This document shows positions 1 through 10,689 of a DNA stretch of 64,000 nt, piece after piece; within the stretch, counting starts at the first letter, position 1; every line of letters starts with the position of its first letter. The stretch comes from Trichobilharzia regenti. Its lineage: Eukaryota; Platyhelminthes; Trematoda; Strigeidida; Schistosomatidae. The stretch covers positions 12,344,589 to 12,408,588 of the forward strand of contig OX235268.1 in NCBI GenBank assembly GCA_944472135.2. Direction: 5' to 3'. A program made the translations under genes and the position numbers. The notes beneath the pieces are model-generated. The model had not been told where the DNA came from. It ran no database searches and saw nothing but the letters and a program-made list of their open reading frames with translations.

Positions 1-515
1 TTCTGGAGACGTCATCAGTAAATATTACTGTTTAACACTGTGAGAATTTATCAGAATGTATTTTACCCATAATAGAAATATACAGTGCACAAGCCCTATT
101 GTTATATGAAGTCTCCATATATGGTCTTGTGCTCGTATGGAAGAGTGCGTACTTGTTCCAGTGCATTGATGAGTTGAGTCTTGTAATCCCTGAAGATGCC
201 TTGTAAATACATCCTATTAGTACTGTAGCGTTTTTGAAGGGTATGTTGACCCATGGAGTGTCGTATACGTTGTTGAGTTCCCTATTTTCTAGTTGTAATA
301 CAGTAAGAGTGTTCATCAAGTACATAAACCAGTTTCCTCTCTTACCGCTGCTCCTGTCATATTGAAAGTGTGTGTACCAATCGATGAGTATCTCTTCGTC
401 TGGTATATTCGATTGACACCAAGATTCTGTAATAGCTATAGAGCGTCTATATACTAGTGTGTGCCGTAAGCATTGGCAGTTTGTTTAGGATAGATCTAGC
501 ACTAATAAGGATTAA
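1..515 (-). pseudogene. Decayed endonuclease domain of a CR1-like non-LTR retrotransposon
   Basis: Read on the minus strand, this stretch gives fragments of the AP-endonuclease-type nuclease that non-LTR retrotransposons use to nick target DNA. From about 510 downwards one reads SILNKLPMLTAHT, then SIAITESWCQSNIPDEEIL, then (32-325, in another frame) ENRELNNVYDTPWVNIPF and VLIGCIYKASSG. These match the family order: the N-terminal NKL motif, the ITE.W motif that holds the catalytic Glu, and the later V.I..........GC.Y block. The frame changes several times and stops occur, so no active protein is made. The element runs off the left window edge, so its reverse transcriptase, if present, lies outside. 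It is probably the same insertion as the ORF1 relic at 900-2889, split by the SINE at 543-760. Assignment to the CR1-like clade is inference; a non-LTR endonuclease is fairly secure. Confidence 0.7.
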
Positions 516-542
516 GTAAATTTGAGAGTTGAAATAGTGTTT

Positions 543-762
543 GAAGTGAAGTGCGTCGGTGGCACAGTGGTTAGGACTCTCGCCGACCATGCACATGGTC
601 CTAGGTTCGAGCAAACGCCGACGCACACCTGATATCTATGGTCGGCCTAAAATTTGGGCCACCGATATCCATGCTGAAAATTCCATATTTGTACCAAAAA
701 ATACGGTGTGGAATCAAGCTGTAATCAAAATAAAAAATATTTTAGCTCGTTAATCAGGCTCA
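543..762 (+). mobile_element. tRNA-derived SINE, copy 1
   Basis: This is a short retroposon with an internal RNA polymerase III promoter. An A-box-like stretch (TGGCACAGTGGTTAGGACTC) starts near 559 and a B-box-like GGTTCGAGC near 605. A ~130-bp tRNA-unrelated body follows, then an A-rich tail of AATCAAAATAAA type near 722-745. Three further copies with the same head and body lie at 12709-12898 (minus), 54042-54235 (plus) and 63776-63969 (minus). It is inserted within the decayed CR1-like element. It is not a tRNA gene: there is no cloverleaf with anticodon stem and the homologous body continues well past 75 nt. Short open frames across it are not genes. Confidence 0.75.
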
Positions 763-899
763 AGTGTGGTTCGGCATCCACTGGTTCTGCGTTTCATGAA
801 GTCCCAGTGTTACAAGTAGTGGCAATACTATTTTCACTTACTTCAATTGAGTTACTATCTGCTGCTTGTAGTCAGCAGTGGGTCGTAATACTGGATTTA

Positions 900-2889
900 T
901 TCTAGGAGGAGGTAGTTATGGGCTTAGGTAGGTTGGAGACACGGGTAGAACTTTTTATTTGGCATACGTCTGTACAAGCATTGGATGTGATTGGTAATTG
1001 TGATTGTCCTGGACTGTCTGTCTTCTTCCCAAGAAAAAGGTAACATTAGTGGTACGCGTTAAGAAGAGGCAACATCCCTACCAGTTGTTTGGTCAGCACT
1101 GACTGAGATGTGGTGGATAAAAGTATATTTGTACCTTGTGATGCCTATAACTTATTATTATGCCCGATGCTTGGACGCACTGTATATGTCCTTATATGCG
1201 TTTCATTATATGCATTGCTGCACTGTGGTTTAATTTCCAGCAGACTTGTGCCGTATATTCTGTCAAAGTTTATTTGTGTGTCATACTTTGAAGACCCAGA
1301 GTGGTTGGTAGCTGAGCTCTGAGTGTTGTCACTTGTACCATTTTGCCTGATGGTGTTGCAACGCCAGCTTTAGTAAGCTTTAGTGAGACTTGGCATATTA
1401 TGCGAATATGTACTGGTGTCATCGCCCTATTTGTGTGGTTGTTAGTTAGTATTGTAACAAGAGAAGACAAGGGCCAGGCAACAGATCGTTTAATAAGGAA
1501 ATCAATACGTATTTATATGTATTTCATGTACATTATTATAGCTTATTTAGGCAGACAAACACAGTCTTTTGATTGGTTGTTTCTAACAGAAAGTTGACCT
1601 TACATCTCTTTGTGACTGTTTCTTGAGTGTCCGATCATCTATATATTACTTGTATCTGTCTACGCCAAGTCTGCTGGTTGTTGAATCAGTCTTGCTCATA
1701 TTTTCTCACCATCAATATTTGCGACATACCCATTGACGTGAAATGCTGTCTACCATTATTGGATAGCCTTCTCTCACCACAGTATAATTTTGTATTTCAT
1801 TTCTTTTCTAGCAAGGATTCTTCTTGCAAAAATTTTGTGAAAGTAGTGAATTTTTGGTTACGAGAGGTATTTTTCGGCAAGTTTCGTTACCGGATTGCTC
1901 TTCAGCTCTCGCATCATGGCTATGAGAGGATACTGTCAACTTTTGAGAGGGGGAAGGCCTATAATCAAATAGTCTTTCAGCTGGTGTCGTCTTCTGTGGA
2001 GCTAATTTTGTGGAGTTTGAGAGGGGGAGACTATGAGTTCTACCATTTTGGCCGTGGGTTCATCTATTTCGGTGACTTGCAGTGTCTTATCTTTCTTACC
2101 ACTAGGTTTGGTGAAATGATTGTAAGAGCGCTTTTCAATCACTGTCTTATCTAGAACAACTTTTCTTTGCCTGTAACTTGCATCCTAATATAGGATGATT
2201 TATGAGTTGATGAAATTCTTACCCTCTGTCTGTGTGACAAACTGAAGGTGTCTGAGACAGCTGATTCTCAGTCTGTGGGACTTAGTTTGAGAGACAGTCA
2301 TTTACGCCACCTCAAGTAAGATGCCTTGAACTTTTTTCAGTCCCACACTAACCGTTAAGTTATAGACTATTACACTTGATTTTGTATACAGTCTTTTGAT
2401 GACCTTTCTTGTGATGAAGTTTATCAGGATGTCTACGTGGATACCGATTCTGTAAGGATGCTCAGGGGTGTTAGTTTACACACCTGTAACTTTATGTCAC
2501 TAATCTGTTCTGATAGCTCAGATATGCTGGCCATATTTTCTGAATATCTTGTATTCATAGCCTTACCACAACTTATTTCCAGCAACACAGTCTTAAGCTC
2601 TTCTACATACAGCTTTAGTCTCTCTATTTCTGAAGTGTTGAAACTGACTTTGTGTCTGCAGTTTAGTGCCACGTACATAAGGTGCAGTCAGTAGATCTAT
2701 GTCAGAACCAGGTGCTGAATTTGTAGGAGCGATGCAGCTACAAGTTGTCAATATATTTTTGCTATCAGTTCCAACCGCGTTAAATATTAGTGACATGGCA
2801 ACTTGACACTTGCAGCGTACTGGTGAGCTGCGTGAATGACTGTGGCGTTTTGTGGGAGGTGGCTTGCCTGTTGTCATGCTGTCAGTCAT
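900..2889 (-). pseudogene. Decayed ORF1-like region of the CR1-like element
   Basis: Upstream (in minus orientation) of the endonuclease relic lies a broken ORF1-like region. At 2433-2678 the minus strand is open for 81 codons and reads as a probable coiled coil (IERLKLYVEELKTVLLEI, then ISELSEQISDIKLQV), typical of the RNA-binding/oligomerising first protein of such elements. The overlapping frame to 2889 is Ser/Thr/Pro-rich. Further along, pieces such as LIIGLPPLKS (near 1950) and FFLGKKTDSPGQ (near 1035) resemble the YGL/RLGKK landmarks of ORF1 proteins in this group. Frames change repeatedly. A 175-codon open frame on the opposite strand at 1627-2154 looks like an antisense shadow: it is Leu/Phe-rich without domain structure. 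The family call is inference; the coiled coil is directly visible. Confidence 0.5.
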
Positions 2890-4368
2890 CAGGTTAACTG
2901 TTCAAAAGAACGGAATCACGCTAGAACGGTGAAAACCTCCAATCGTATGTGGGCGAGAAATGGATGGAGCGGTATGGGGAACCTCCTGCATTTCTTATGG
3001 TTTTAAACATCCAATTGTATCAAATGATCGCTACATCGACTCACGCAAGTATTTAATTAGCTTTCAACAAAACACTGTGCAATTCTTGAAGGAAATGAAG
3101 AGAAAATCTACTCATCATTTGGTTCTCACTTCATATGCGACAACACTACGCCTCACATGACATACCTCAGATTACTACTTTATATGTAAATCTTGTATGG
3201 AGACAAAATATTTTAGAACTAGATACGCTGAAAATTTCTATACTATGCGTTCGCATGTTGTCTGAAACAAAGCCTTATTATTGTTGTTATTATTTGATAT
3301 TTCCCACTGATTACGTTACCGTTTTGGCGTTCACGAGTTCATGTGAGTGTTTCAAATGCCCAGAACATACATTCCTGTTAACTTTCGTCTGATTACATAA
3401 TTTTATCTATTTACTTGATTTATTCATCGCATAGAAGGTGTTCTCCCGGAGACATAGTTGGTGGTAGTATCACTACATGACCAGTCTGTACAACAGGGTA
3501 AGGGTAGAGAATATTCAATCACAGAATGTAGAGCCATTTGAGAAGTCACTTATGTATTTGTTAAGGTGGACGCATGTTTACACTACTATGATGTATGTTC
3601 AGTGTCGCGTGTGCTTGGTTTAGAAAAATTCCCACAGGATTTTGACGATGGATGAATCCTCTTTTAGGTTGTGCACTATATATTGTGAAGTCGAATGTAT
3701 GTTACGCGTAGTAGGACGTCGTAGGGTCTTAGTGTGATTGAACTCATGTTATATCATGAATAGTTTTGTGATTTAGTTGTGTGAAGAAGAGTATGACTTG
3801 TAGCTGCATCATAATATAAGGAAACTTATGTATGTTGTGAAATGTTTACTTGGGAGGTGAAGTGTTTTATTCCTTGTTGGTTCAGTCTTAATTTTGGGTT
3901 GCTTAAATATGACACTTGTCCACTTGATGAACGTCTATGATTTATTCTTGGTTGAGTATTTGTACTGAACACTAATGTTGCTTTTGTTGCGGCGGATTAA
4001 GTTTGTGGATACATTTGAACGAAGGCGTATGTAGTGGGACTGAAGAGTATTTATCAGGCTTGTACGTATATACATAATGTGAAAAGAAATTTCTTGTGCA
4101 TATTGAGAACACTACATATTAATACATCTAAAAGAGAGTGGATGTCTTAGGCAGTTGGTGAAAGCTTATTGGTTAAACAAATGCACAACTATTATTGATT
4201 GTACTGAGGTGGATGCGAAGTGATTCATTTTCTTTATGTAACTGTTCATAAATTGCAATACTTCACAGTTAATTTGAGATGCTATCTTTTATCATACGAA
4301 ACGTTTACCTGCTGATGCCATAGATTTTGAAGTTATTAATTTAATTCCTACTCATACTAAGGTTATAG
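2890..4368. other. No gene recognised; AT-rich intronic or intergenic DNA
   Basis: About 1.5 kb of AT-rich sequence without a convincing coding frame, RNA gene or named repeat. It may be intron upstream of the exon at 4369, since a splice acceptor with a good branch-point-like TACTAA (4355-4360) closes it. Confidence 0.4.
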
Positions 4369-4624
4369 TCTTGGTGGAATTAGAAATGAAAGAAGAAGTG
4401 ATATTGGTAATAGTGGGAGAGACGGCAGTGCTGGCTTTACTCAGGGATATCAAATGCATGGTCAACCGACACCGTATATGGGTGGTAGTGGTGCTGGTGG
4501 TGCTGGTGGTGTCGGTTATATTCCAGATCCTTATCAAATGGCTGTGATGAATCAACAGATGAGCGGGTTGACGTTATTTGAACCTGAGTTGTCAGTTGGT
4601 CCACAACAGAATTTTGTCTTTCAA
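4369..4624 (+). CDS. Internal exon, Gly/Gln/Met-rich segment of an unidentified host gene
   Basis: This is a probable protein-coding exon. It is bounded on the left by a branch-point-like TACTAA (4355-4360) and acceptor TTATAG (AG at 4367-4368), and on the right by donor CAA|GTAAGG (GT at 4625). The open frame runs through the whole segment: one leftover base, then 85 codons, ending on a complete codon. The peptide begins LGGIRNERRSDIGN, passes through a Gly-rich stretch (YMGGSGAGGAGGVGYIPDP) and a Met/Gln stretch (MAVMNQQMSGL), and ends VGPQQNFVFQ. Such low-complexity Gly/Gln composition is common in disordered tails of RNA-binding proteins, which fits the RGG exon at 8462-8613 downstream on the same strand. 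I do not recognise the protein. Translation past 4624 into the intron runs on to a stop near 4770 and is probably not used. Joining the two exons is inference. Confidence 0.6.
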
Positions 4625-6416
4625 GTAAGGGATCACAATGTTGTTTTATCATCCCCCATTCACTATAGTCTGGTTGATTTGTCAAATTGTTTCTGCTTTC
4701 CTACTCATGAGAATGTAAAACCTGCTTGCGAAGCAGTAGAATGTGACGTTTATCTATCAGTGTCTGTTTAATTGGAACTTTTAAATTCCTTGTTGTTTGT
4801 TGATTTCACTGAATGGGAATGCTTCTTCTCTTTCGCCACATCGGTTTTATAGTGTAGACTCTTCAATGATGCCTGGAAGTTAACTTAGTGTTATGGTTAT
4901 TCGAGTCCCACTGGGAACACCGTCCCTCATTAGCGTTCTGGTGCACTCAGCTGAATATTCCAACGAGTAACAAGTGTCCTAAGTTCCACTGCTAGCCACC
5001 ACCAACCAACTGAACAGCTTATCATCCTTATAATTCAATTAACAAAGTGCTACGTTATTGATAAGATTTTTATTTTAGTGAGGAGACTATTTGATTACCA
5101 TCTCACTATGAATTCTCAAGACGAATTTTTCATCTATTTGGACGGGGTGGGGGGGCACGATGTTTTTAGTTAAATTTTAAACCAACATATATATATCAAC
5201 TTTTCTATTAGTTAAAGTAGGGAAATAAATTAATTTTGGACTTCTTTCTGACTAATACGTTGTGGCAGACGTAGAGGCTAATATTTTAATGCTTATGAAG
5301 AGATATCATGTACATTCACCTTTTGTCTATATAGGATGCAGCAGCTGTTGTAAGCACTTAGTATTGCCAGGTCCTCTCCTCTTCGCCGCCTGATCAATTA
5401 TGTTTTGTACCTAATATAAAGGTGTCGAATAGTTTAAACGGAACACCTTGTACTGTGTAAATTATCTTTGTACTCTACACTACACTACAGTGGTGTACTC
5501 CGTTGTTTCGAATTGTAATTTTTGTAAACCAGACTAACGATGTGTCATAGCGGTATCAGTATTTCAGTTGACAGGGTGCTCTGGACATGGGAAGTGGCGC
5601 ATGTTTACTGTTAAAAATCGATAAAAGTTATCGGCTATTCCTGTTCTCTGCAAAAGTCGAACATACATTATCACTTGACGGTGAATTCAGTAAACTTACC
5701 ACTGAGATATTCAAATCACGTTGAGTACCATTTGGTAGCCACCTAAGATTCGTATATAACAAACTAACAGAAGAGAACAACACAGGTATAGTCGGCATTA
5801 TAGAATGAAGAGAATACCACTAACCGGTCAAAATTGCCAACTGTTCAGTGTAAACAGGGCCTTAGAGTTGGATTCGCGATACACTTTTCATACTATGATT
5901 TAGTTGACATGGGTTAGAAAAACATCTCAAGTGGACTTAATTCTGCTGTTTTGGTTTTCAAATTCCATTATCAAATCACTCTTGGTATTAGGTAATGTTT
6001 GAGAATCAGTGGCAGTCCCGTTGGACTGGTTTGATGAACGATTATCATTCTTTGCAAGAAGGGAGACAAGTCTTCAGATGACAATCATCGAGGGTGGGAA
6101 AGGTTATAAGCCTGAATAATGTAGTATCTTAAGTTCTAGGCTTCCAAGTTATGCATAGACTGAATGATGCTAGGTAGAGAAATATATAGGTGAACGTATT
6201 GTTTATCATGTAGTCTAGTCTAAATAATAACGGTAATCTTTGGTTGGTAACACACCTAGAAGATGGTACAACCTCGACTTAAATCTTTTCCTGGATGAAA
6301 ACTTGATTCTAGGTGTGCATTCTCAGATATAGAGTCTTAGGAATCAGCATAGAAATCGGCTATTACATCGATTGGATTTAAGTCAACATCAGCTGACTTC
6401 ATAGACCTAACATCTT

Positions 6417-6433
6417 ACTCTCTCTCTCTCTCT
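6417..6433. repeat. (TC)n microsatellite
   Basis: A run of alternating T and C of about 17 bases in the putative intron. Confidence 0.8.
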
Positions 6434-7174
6434 GATGTATTATAACTCATCACAACTACTTGTTTTTCACTCTGATAATTTATAATTTTCTGCCAGGAAA
6501 ACAGAAAAATGGCTCATAAGTTGTCAGCCACAGTCATCAAGTGGACAATTTCCACCCTTCCTATCACCAAGATTCCTTAGTCACTGAATCCCAACGTCTT
6601 CATAGTTGAATGTGTACCACTTTAAGTGGTTCAAGCTGACAGAAAATCACTTGATATATTCGTGCTATACTTTTGTCTGGTCATATTTAACACTTCCAAT
6701 CAAATCCTACCCCGAATGACACTGTTTGCCGGCTAAGACATTAGCTTGTAGTGCGTTACATGCGTCCTGTCCACTAACCTTGTTCTGAGAACATGTATGT
6801 AAAGAGTACCATTTCAGTAGGTGTGATTACAAAAAGTAACTTTGCCGACTTTAGTTGTACTAGCTAACATTAGTAAGTTATACTGTTGACGATAATAGTC
6901 TCACATTATAATAGTTTAGCAGCTATAGAAGAGTGTTAGCTAACTGAATGGTATTTGATTAGCGTTGTTCGAGTTCAATCATTTTCGAGAAAGAAGTCAC
7001 AATGAATAACGAAGTTATAAATGAACTTTTCTCTTCATCTATCGCTGCTTTTGTGGATCATTTTTGTGCTTCTTTTCTTAGTCAGCTAATCACATTCTCA
7101 TCCCTATGAGCTGTAGATAATTAGGCTGTGTATTCTACATTGTAATTTGGAACAGTATGCAGATGATTATAATT

Positions 7175-7720
7175 GTTTATTATTATTATTGTTTCTTTTA
7201 ATTCCTAGAGGAATATAGGGCTTCACCCGCACGTCTCCATTGCGTTCGGTTCCCCGCCAACGTTTTCACCTAACTCCACGTCTGCCCATATGCTTTCATC
7301 TCCTCTTTACATGAGCTTCTCCATGTCACCCTCGAACTGTCGACCAACTCGGCGCTTCCCATTCGAGGTCCACTCGAGAGCCTGGCGTGTGATGTCACTT
7401 GATGGTTTCTTCAGAGTATGGCCAATCCACCTCCATTTCTTCGTGCCTACTTGTTGCACGATTGGTTTCCTCTGGGTTCGTTCGCTCCTAGGGATCCCTG
7501 TTGCTGATCTTTTCTAGCAGGCCATTTGATTTTGAGCAAAGTATTGAGCGAAGACAGCTGTTAATGAAAGTCTGTAGTTTGTCCAAAGTGCCCTTCGTGA
7601 AGCACTGGCCAAGTCTCTGATCCGTAAACTAGCACTCACTGACTTCACATTGGAGTTGAAAATCCGGATCTTATTTTTGATGCTGCGTGCTGTTGACTCC
7701 ACACACACTTGAGAGAAATG
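7175..7720 (-). pseudogene. 3' fragment of an RTE-type retrotransposon (C-terminal part of reverse transcriptase)
   Basis: On the minus strand the fragment begins at about 7720 and reads IKNKIRIFNSNVKSV, the conserved block that opens the C-terminal portion of RTE reverse transcriptases in flukes. The rest is frameshifted, but its nucleotide sequence lines up by eye with the copy at 15668-16507, including the segment that would encode the 'GRP'-type tail. It ends in an ATT-type microsatellite (7177-7190), the 3' tail expected for RTE elements. The 5' part, including endonuclease and most of the polymerase, is missing, as is usual for dead-on-arrival copies. It lies antisense inside the putative intron 4625-8461. 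Confidence 0.7.
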
Positions 7721-7929
7721 AAAGTTTGCCTTGCGTTACTGATCGTCGCTTTGATATACTCGTCACTTCCATACGCCTGTGGTTGAAACGATGGGTAAAC
7801 GATATTGTTTATTAATGACTTCTAAGAAACATTCAAACAGGCAATGGAATATAAAGAGATGGCTAAGAAATGTGTTTTGCATGTCTTGCCATTCCTTTCC
7901 TCAACCGGCAGCGTTCTCTGTCATAGGAT

Positions 7930-8130
7930 CATGTTTTTAAAGAGTTAATGTTGGTGGTGGTCAACTTGGAACATGGAATCAGTCAATGAAGTCTTTAACG
8001 GTTAGTTTGAGCCAAGTAGGCAGGTATGGATCGCCTGTTTGTGGTCTCCGGGATTTCAAGAAGCAATGGCTGGAGACAAGCTTTGATGATATGACTCAAA
8101 ATCGTCCTTGTCAATGGCACAGATTCATTC
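7930..8130. repeat. Possible dispersed repeat fragment
   Basis: The segment starting 'gttggtggtggtcaac' is less AT-rich than its surroundings and carries a frame open for 93 codons (7986-8267), with the protein-like part confined to the first 50 (VGRYGSPVCGLRDFKKQW). It has the look of a transposon-derived piece rather than an exon: no clear splice sites bound it. The family could not be assigned. Confidence 0.3.
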
Positions 8131-8461
8131 TCTCTGCCATAGCTATTAAACCCGCATGTTTTCCCGTGTTTCTGTTATTTCTCACTCAATTTTTTGCTTA
8201 TCAAAATCATTTCGGATTTCTTTTTCCTCTCCTTTGTCTCTGCTTTAGTGTGCTACATGAAGTGTGACAAGTTAAAATGCTTCACTTCCGTACAGAAATT
8301 CTCTGTTGCAATGGAGTCAGTCACTAGCATATAAAACTTCACATAAAAGTACATTGCGTTTATAAAACGTTATTTATTATTAGCTTTATCTGGTCGGTCG
8401 ACTTCTAATTTAATCAGTTTACTCATGAATAATTTGCTCTGTTTTTCAATACTTTTCTCAG

Positions 8462-8613
8462 CAAATTTACTTTATTTTCCTTCGAGGCCTACAAGCGGAT
8501 ATGTCTCCGGTGATAACAATCACAGTAGAGGTCAACGAGGGGGACGTGGAACTGGAGGCATCAATCGTGGTAGTCGCGGAAGACCTTATTTAATGCTGTT
8601 GTCTCTTTCCTAG
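8462..8613 (+). CDS. RGG-box terminal exon of an unidentified (putative RNA-binding) protein
   Basis: A strong acceptor (pyrimidine-rich tract ending CTTTTCTCAG, AG at 8460-8461) opens a frame that ends at the TAG at 8611-8613. The peptide contains SGYVSGDNNHSRGQRGG followed by RGTGGINRGSRGRPY. This is a classic Arg-Gly-Gly cluster of the kind that binds RNA and is methylated by arginine methyltransferases (established for RGG boxes in general). Alternative acceptors after 8486 or 8495 would shorten the exon but keep the RGG part. An internal GTAGTC (near 8569) could act as a weak donor instead of the TAG being used. About 155 bp downstream are two AATAAA signals, supporting a last exon. It probably belongs with the Gly/Gln-rich exon at 4369-4624; that exon ends in phase 0 and this one would need a leftover base, so another exon or an alternative acceptor may lie between. 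Confidence 0.55.
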
Positions 8614-8768
8614 TTTCATCATTAGCTTATACCGCTTCTTTGCTTTACCTCATTACCTCACTTTTAATATGATAGCCGTGTTATATTATGGGCTTGTTTT
8701 TTTGAAATCTGGTTTTTCTTTCTCCTATTTGGCGATAAATTGTTCAACTTCTTTTTCCCTGCTTTTAT

Positions 8769-8791
8769 AATAAATTGTTGACAACAATAAA
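8769..8791 (+). terminator. Pair of AATAAA poly(A) signals
   Basis: Two canonical AATAAA hexamers at 8769-8774 and 8786-8791, about 155-180 bp after the stop codon of the RGG exon, give a plausible 3' end for that gene near 8805-8820. The short 3' UTR (8614 to about 8810) is T-rich. AATAAA is frequent by chance in AT-rich DNA, so the call rests on position. Confidence 0.45.
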
Positions 8792-8819
8792 AATTTTATG
8801 GATGGAAAAGTTATTGTTC

Positions 8820-9480
8820 TTTATTTGTATCATGAGTGAAATTTACAGTTCAGCTGCCTGGTCGTCATATATGTTATACTGTCTTGGTTTTATGCGGTAC
8901 TGTTCAACGCTTCTCTCCGTATCTAGTTTAGAGTAGAGTAAATATTTCACTTTCAAGACAAGCACTATCTTCCAACAGGATTTGTGTTTGAGTGAATTTC
9001 GCTCGTATAAAAGTGTAGAAAATATATTGTATTATTGTGAAGAAAACCGTAAAAAAATTACACAGCCAAGTGTAATAGATAATCGTTTATTATTTCACCT
9101 TTTTTCATGCTTGTATCCTGTTTAGTGATTGGATGAGTAACATCAGTCTTCAGTTACTTGCCACTTGCTGTCATCATACTTTGTTTATAATAATCCATAC
9201 ACATAGCCATTGAAGGTGACGTCCATGAACTCAAGTGTCATATGCTATGACTATGCAAGTATTGGTCTGTTCGAAGGAACGAAAGTCAATGGTCATTTTA
9301 GTGAGGATAAGCCAACTGTGTTTGAGAGTTTAATTGTTAAAATGACTTGCACGAATAAAGCCCTTTCAAATTTCAAGTTACTATTTGAATGTTATTATCG
9401 CTGGTGTAAATTACTCTGTGCCTACGCTTGGTTGGTCAGATATGTCGTATGTTTGTTACTCATTTATATTCCAAGATACG
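8820..9480. other. No gene recognised
   Basis: AT-rich DNA downstream of the RGG exon. The 138-codon open frame at 9210-9626 runs into the tandem repeat and has no domain-like features, so I do not call it a gene. Confidence 0.35.
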
Positions 9481-9484
9481 ATGT

Positions 9485-10040
9485 CATGGGCGTGTCACTG
9501 TTCAGAGTTGAGGATATAGATGAGAAGGGTTGTAGGCGTACTGCTTCTTCAAGATTAGTACCTCGAAGCGCAGTCCATCGTACTTGGTGTGTTATTCTGC
9601 ACATATGTTCATGTTGTATATACTGAATTGCTATCATCTCTCATCTATCTGTTGATAATTTTGTTTGTGTCCGGAAGTCTTCCACTTGTATGATCAACCT
9701 GAGAAGGAATGTAGGCGTACTGCTGTAAGTCCTACAGTTCTTCAAAGGTAGGTCGTCAAGACACAATCCACAGCATTTGATGTATTGATTGTACATATGT
9801 TGTGTTAAGTAATTGAGTGGGTTCCAATTAATGTGATTGTTCGTTAATCTTGTTTGTGTCCGGACATTCTTCAACTTACAATCGTCAACCTGAAATTGGT
9901 TGCAGGGGTACTGGTGTAAGTCCTGCACTTCTTCAAAGGAATTACATCGAGACATTACGATCTGTGAGGTTATTTGTACTGTTTATATATATGTGTGGTG
10001 TGTCATATCAATTGGTGTTTTTGGATTCACTGTGTTGACT
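9485..10040. repeat. Diverged ~190-bp tandem repeat, three units
   Basis: Three related units follow one another. The landmark TTGTTTGTGTCCGGA occurs at 9661 and again at 9850 (period 189). The landmark GTAGGCGTAC occurs at 9532 and 9711 and, as GCAGGGGTAC, at 9902. Each unit also carries a CTTCAA(A)G(G) block and a 'gcacatatgttcatg'-like stretch. Units differ by many substitutions, so the duplication is old. Short frames across it are not conserved between units, so it does not look coding. Confidence 0.65.
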
Positions 10041-10488
10041 TGTTGTCTAAAGAATACAAATCCAAATAAATCTGCTGAAGCAGCTGTGGCTTACACGGCG
10101 AAACGTCCAGAATAATCTTGTTTTGATTTTCTCAACAAGCTGGGATTAATTTAAATAATTTTTAATAGTAAGCACTACTGTTTGATATTTGTGTTATCCA
10201 ACTGCAGAAGTCAGTCGACTAGAAGCTTTTTTGTCGGAATGAAGCCTCAGGAAGGAAGCCATGGTCGTTTGACATAAAGTCATGTTTATGCACCACCTTG
10301 CACACCGATAGAGAGATAATGAAGTGATTAGTATTCAGCGTACGAAGAGTCATATTTCAACTTCCACCAGGTTTTGTCAGGTAAAGAAGCAACGTCAGCA
10401 ACATGTCATGTAGAACTATAAATAATAAAGCCGATGTCTTTGGCTAATCATCGCTAGATATCGTGAATTTTTACAATTTGGAATTCAT

Positions 10489-10685
10489 GCACCTGTCATA
10501 GTGGCTTATTGGTTTACGAGCTTGTCTTGTAACCACAAGGCCCTGCGTTTGAATCATAATGGATACATACTGTTGATGAGACCAAAACAAGGGAAGAAGC
10601 ACCTGATCAGAGCTCAAAGGTTTCACAGTTGTCCTATAACTGATGTCAACTCATGATGAAATCGTCTAACCAATCGAATCAAATA
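10489..10685 (+). mobile_element. Sm-alpha-like SINE with decayed hammerhead core
   Basis: A tRNA-like head has an A-box-like TAGTGGCTTATTGGTTTA (about 10499-10516) and a B-box-like GCGTTTGAATCAT (about 10547-10559). It is followed by TGTTGATGAGACC (10571-10583) and, after a few bases, GGGAAGAAG, where hammerhead ribozymes of the schistosome Sm-alpha SINE family have CTGATGAGTCC and CGAAA. Both core elements are mutated, so self-cleavage is unlikely. The downstream 'cctataactgatgtcaactc' part also agrees with my memory of that family. The family name rests on recall of its layout, not on an alignment. Confidence 0.55.
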
Positions 10686-10689
10686 CCTG

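Larger units (their letters stand above)
4625..8461 (+). other. Putative intron between the two exon-like segments
   Basis: This interval runs from the GTAAGG donor to the pyrimidine-rich acceptor CTTTTCTCAG. It contains a short (TC)n run at about 6417-6433, an RTE retrotransposon fragment on the minus strand at 7175-7720, and a possible dispersed repeat at 7930-8130. No further exon was convincing, but small exons could be missed. 4,800-7,100 is otherwise plain AT-rich sequence. Confidence 0.4.

Noticed and set aside
543..762. tRNA genes at the four SINE heads and at 60314
   Set aside because: A and B boxes are present but the cloverleaf arms do not pair and long non-tRNA bodies follow, so these are tRNA-derived retroposons.
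1627..2154. 175-codon plus-strand frame, the longest outside the repeats
   Set aside because: It lies antisense to the CR1-like ORF1 relic, is rich in Leu, Phe, Ser and Cys, and shows no domain or splice support.
4352..4685. Minus-strand His/Thr-rich frames at 4.35-4.69 kb
   Set aside because: They are antisense shadows of the Gly/Gln-rich exon and have no splice signals of their own.
9210..9626. 138-codon plus-strand frame
   Set aside because: It runs into the diverged tandem repeat, other units do not keep the frame, and composition is that of random AT-rich DNA.
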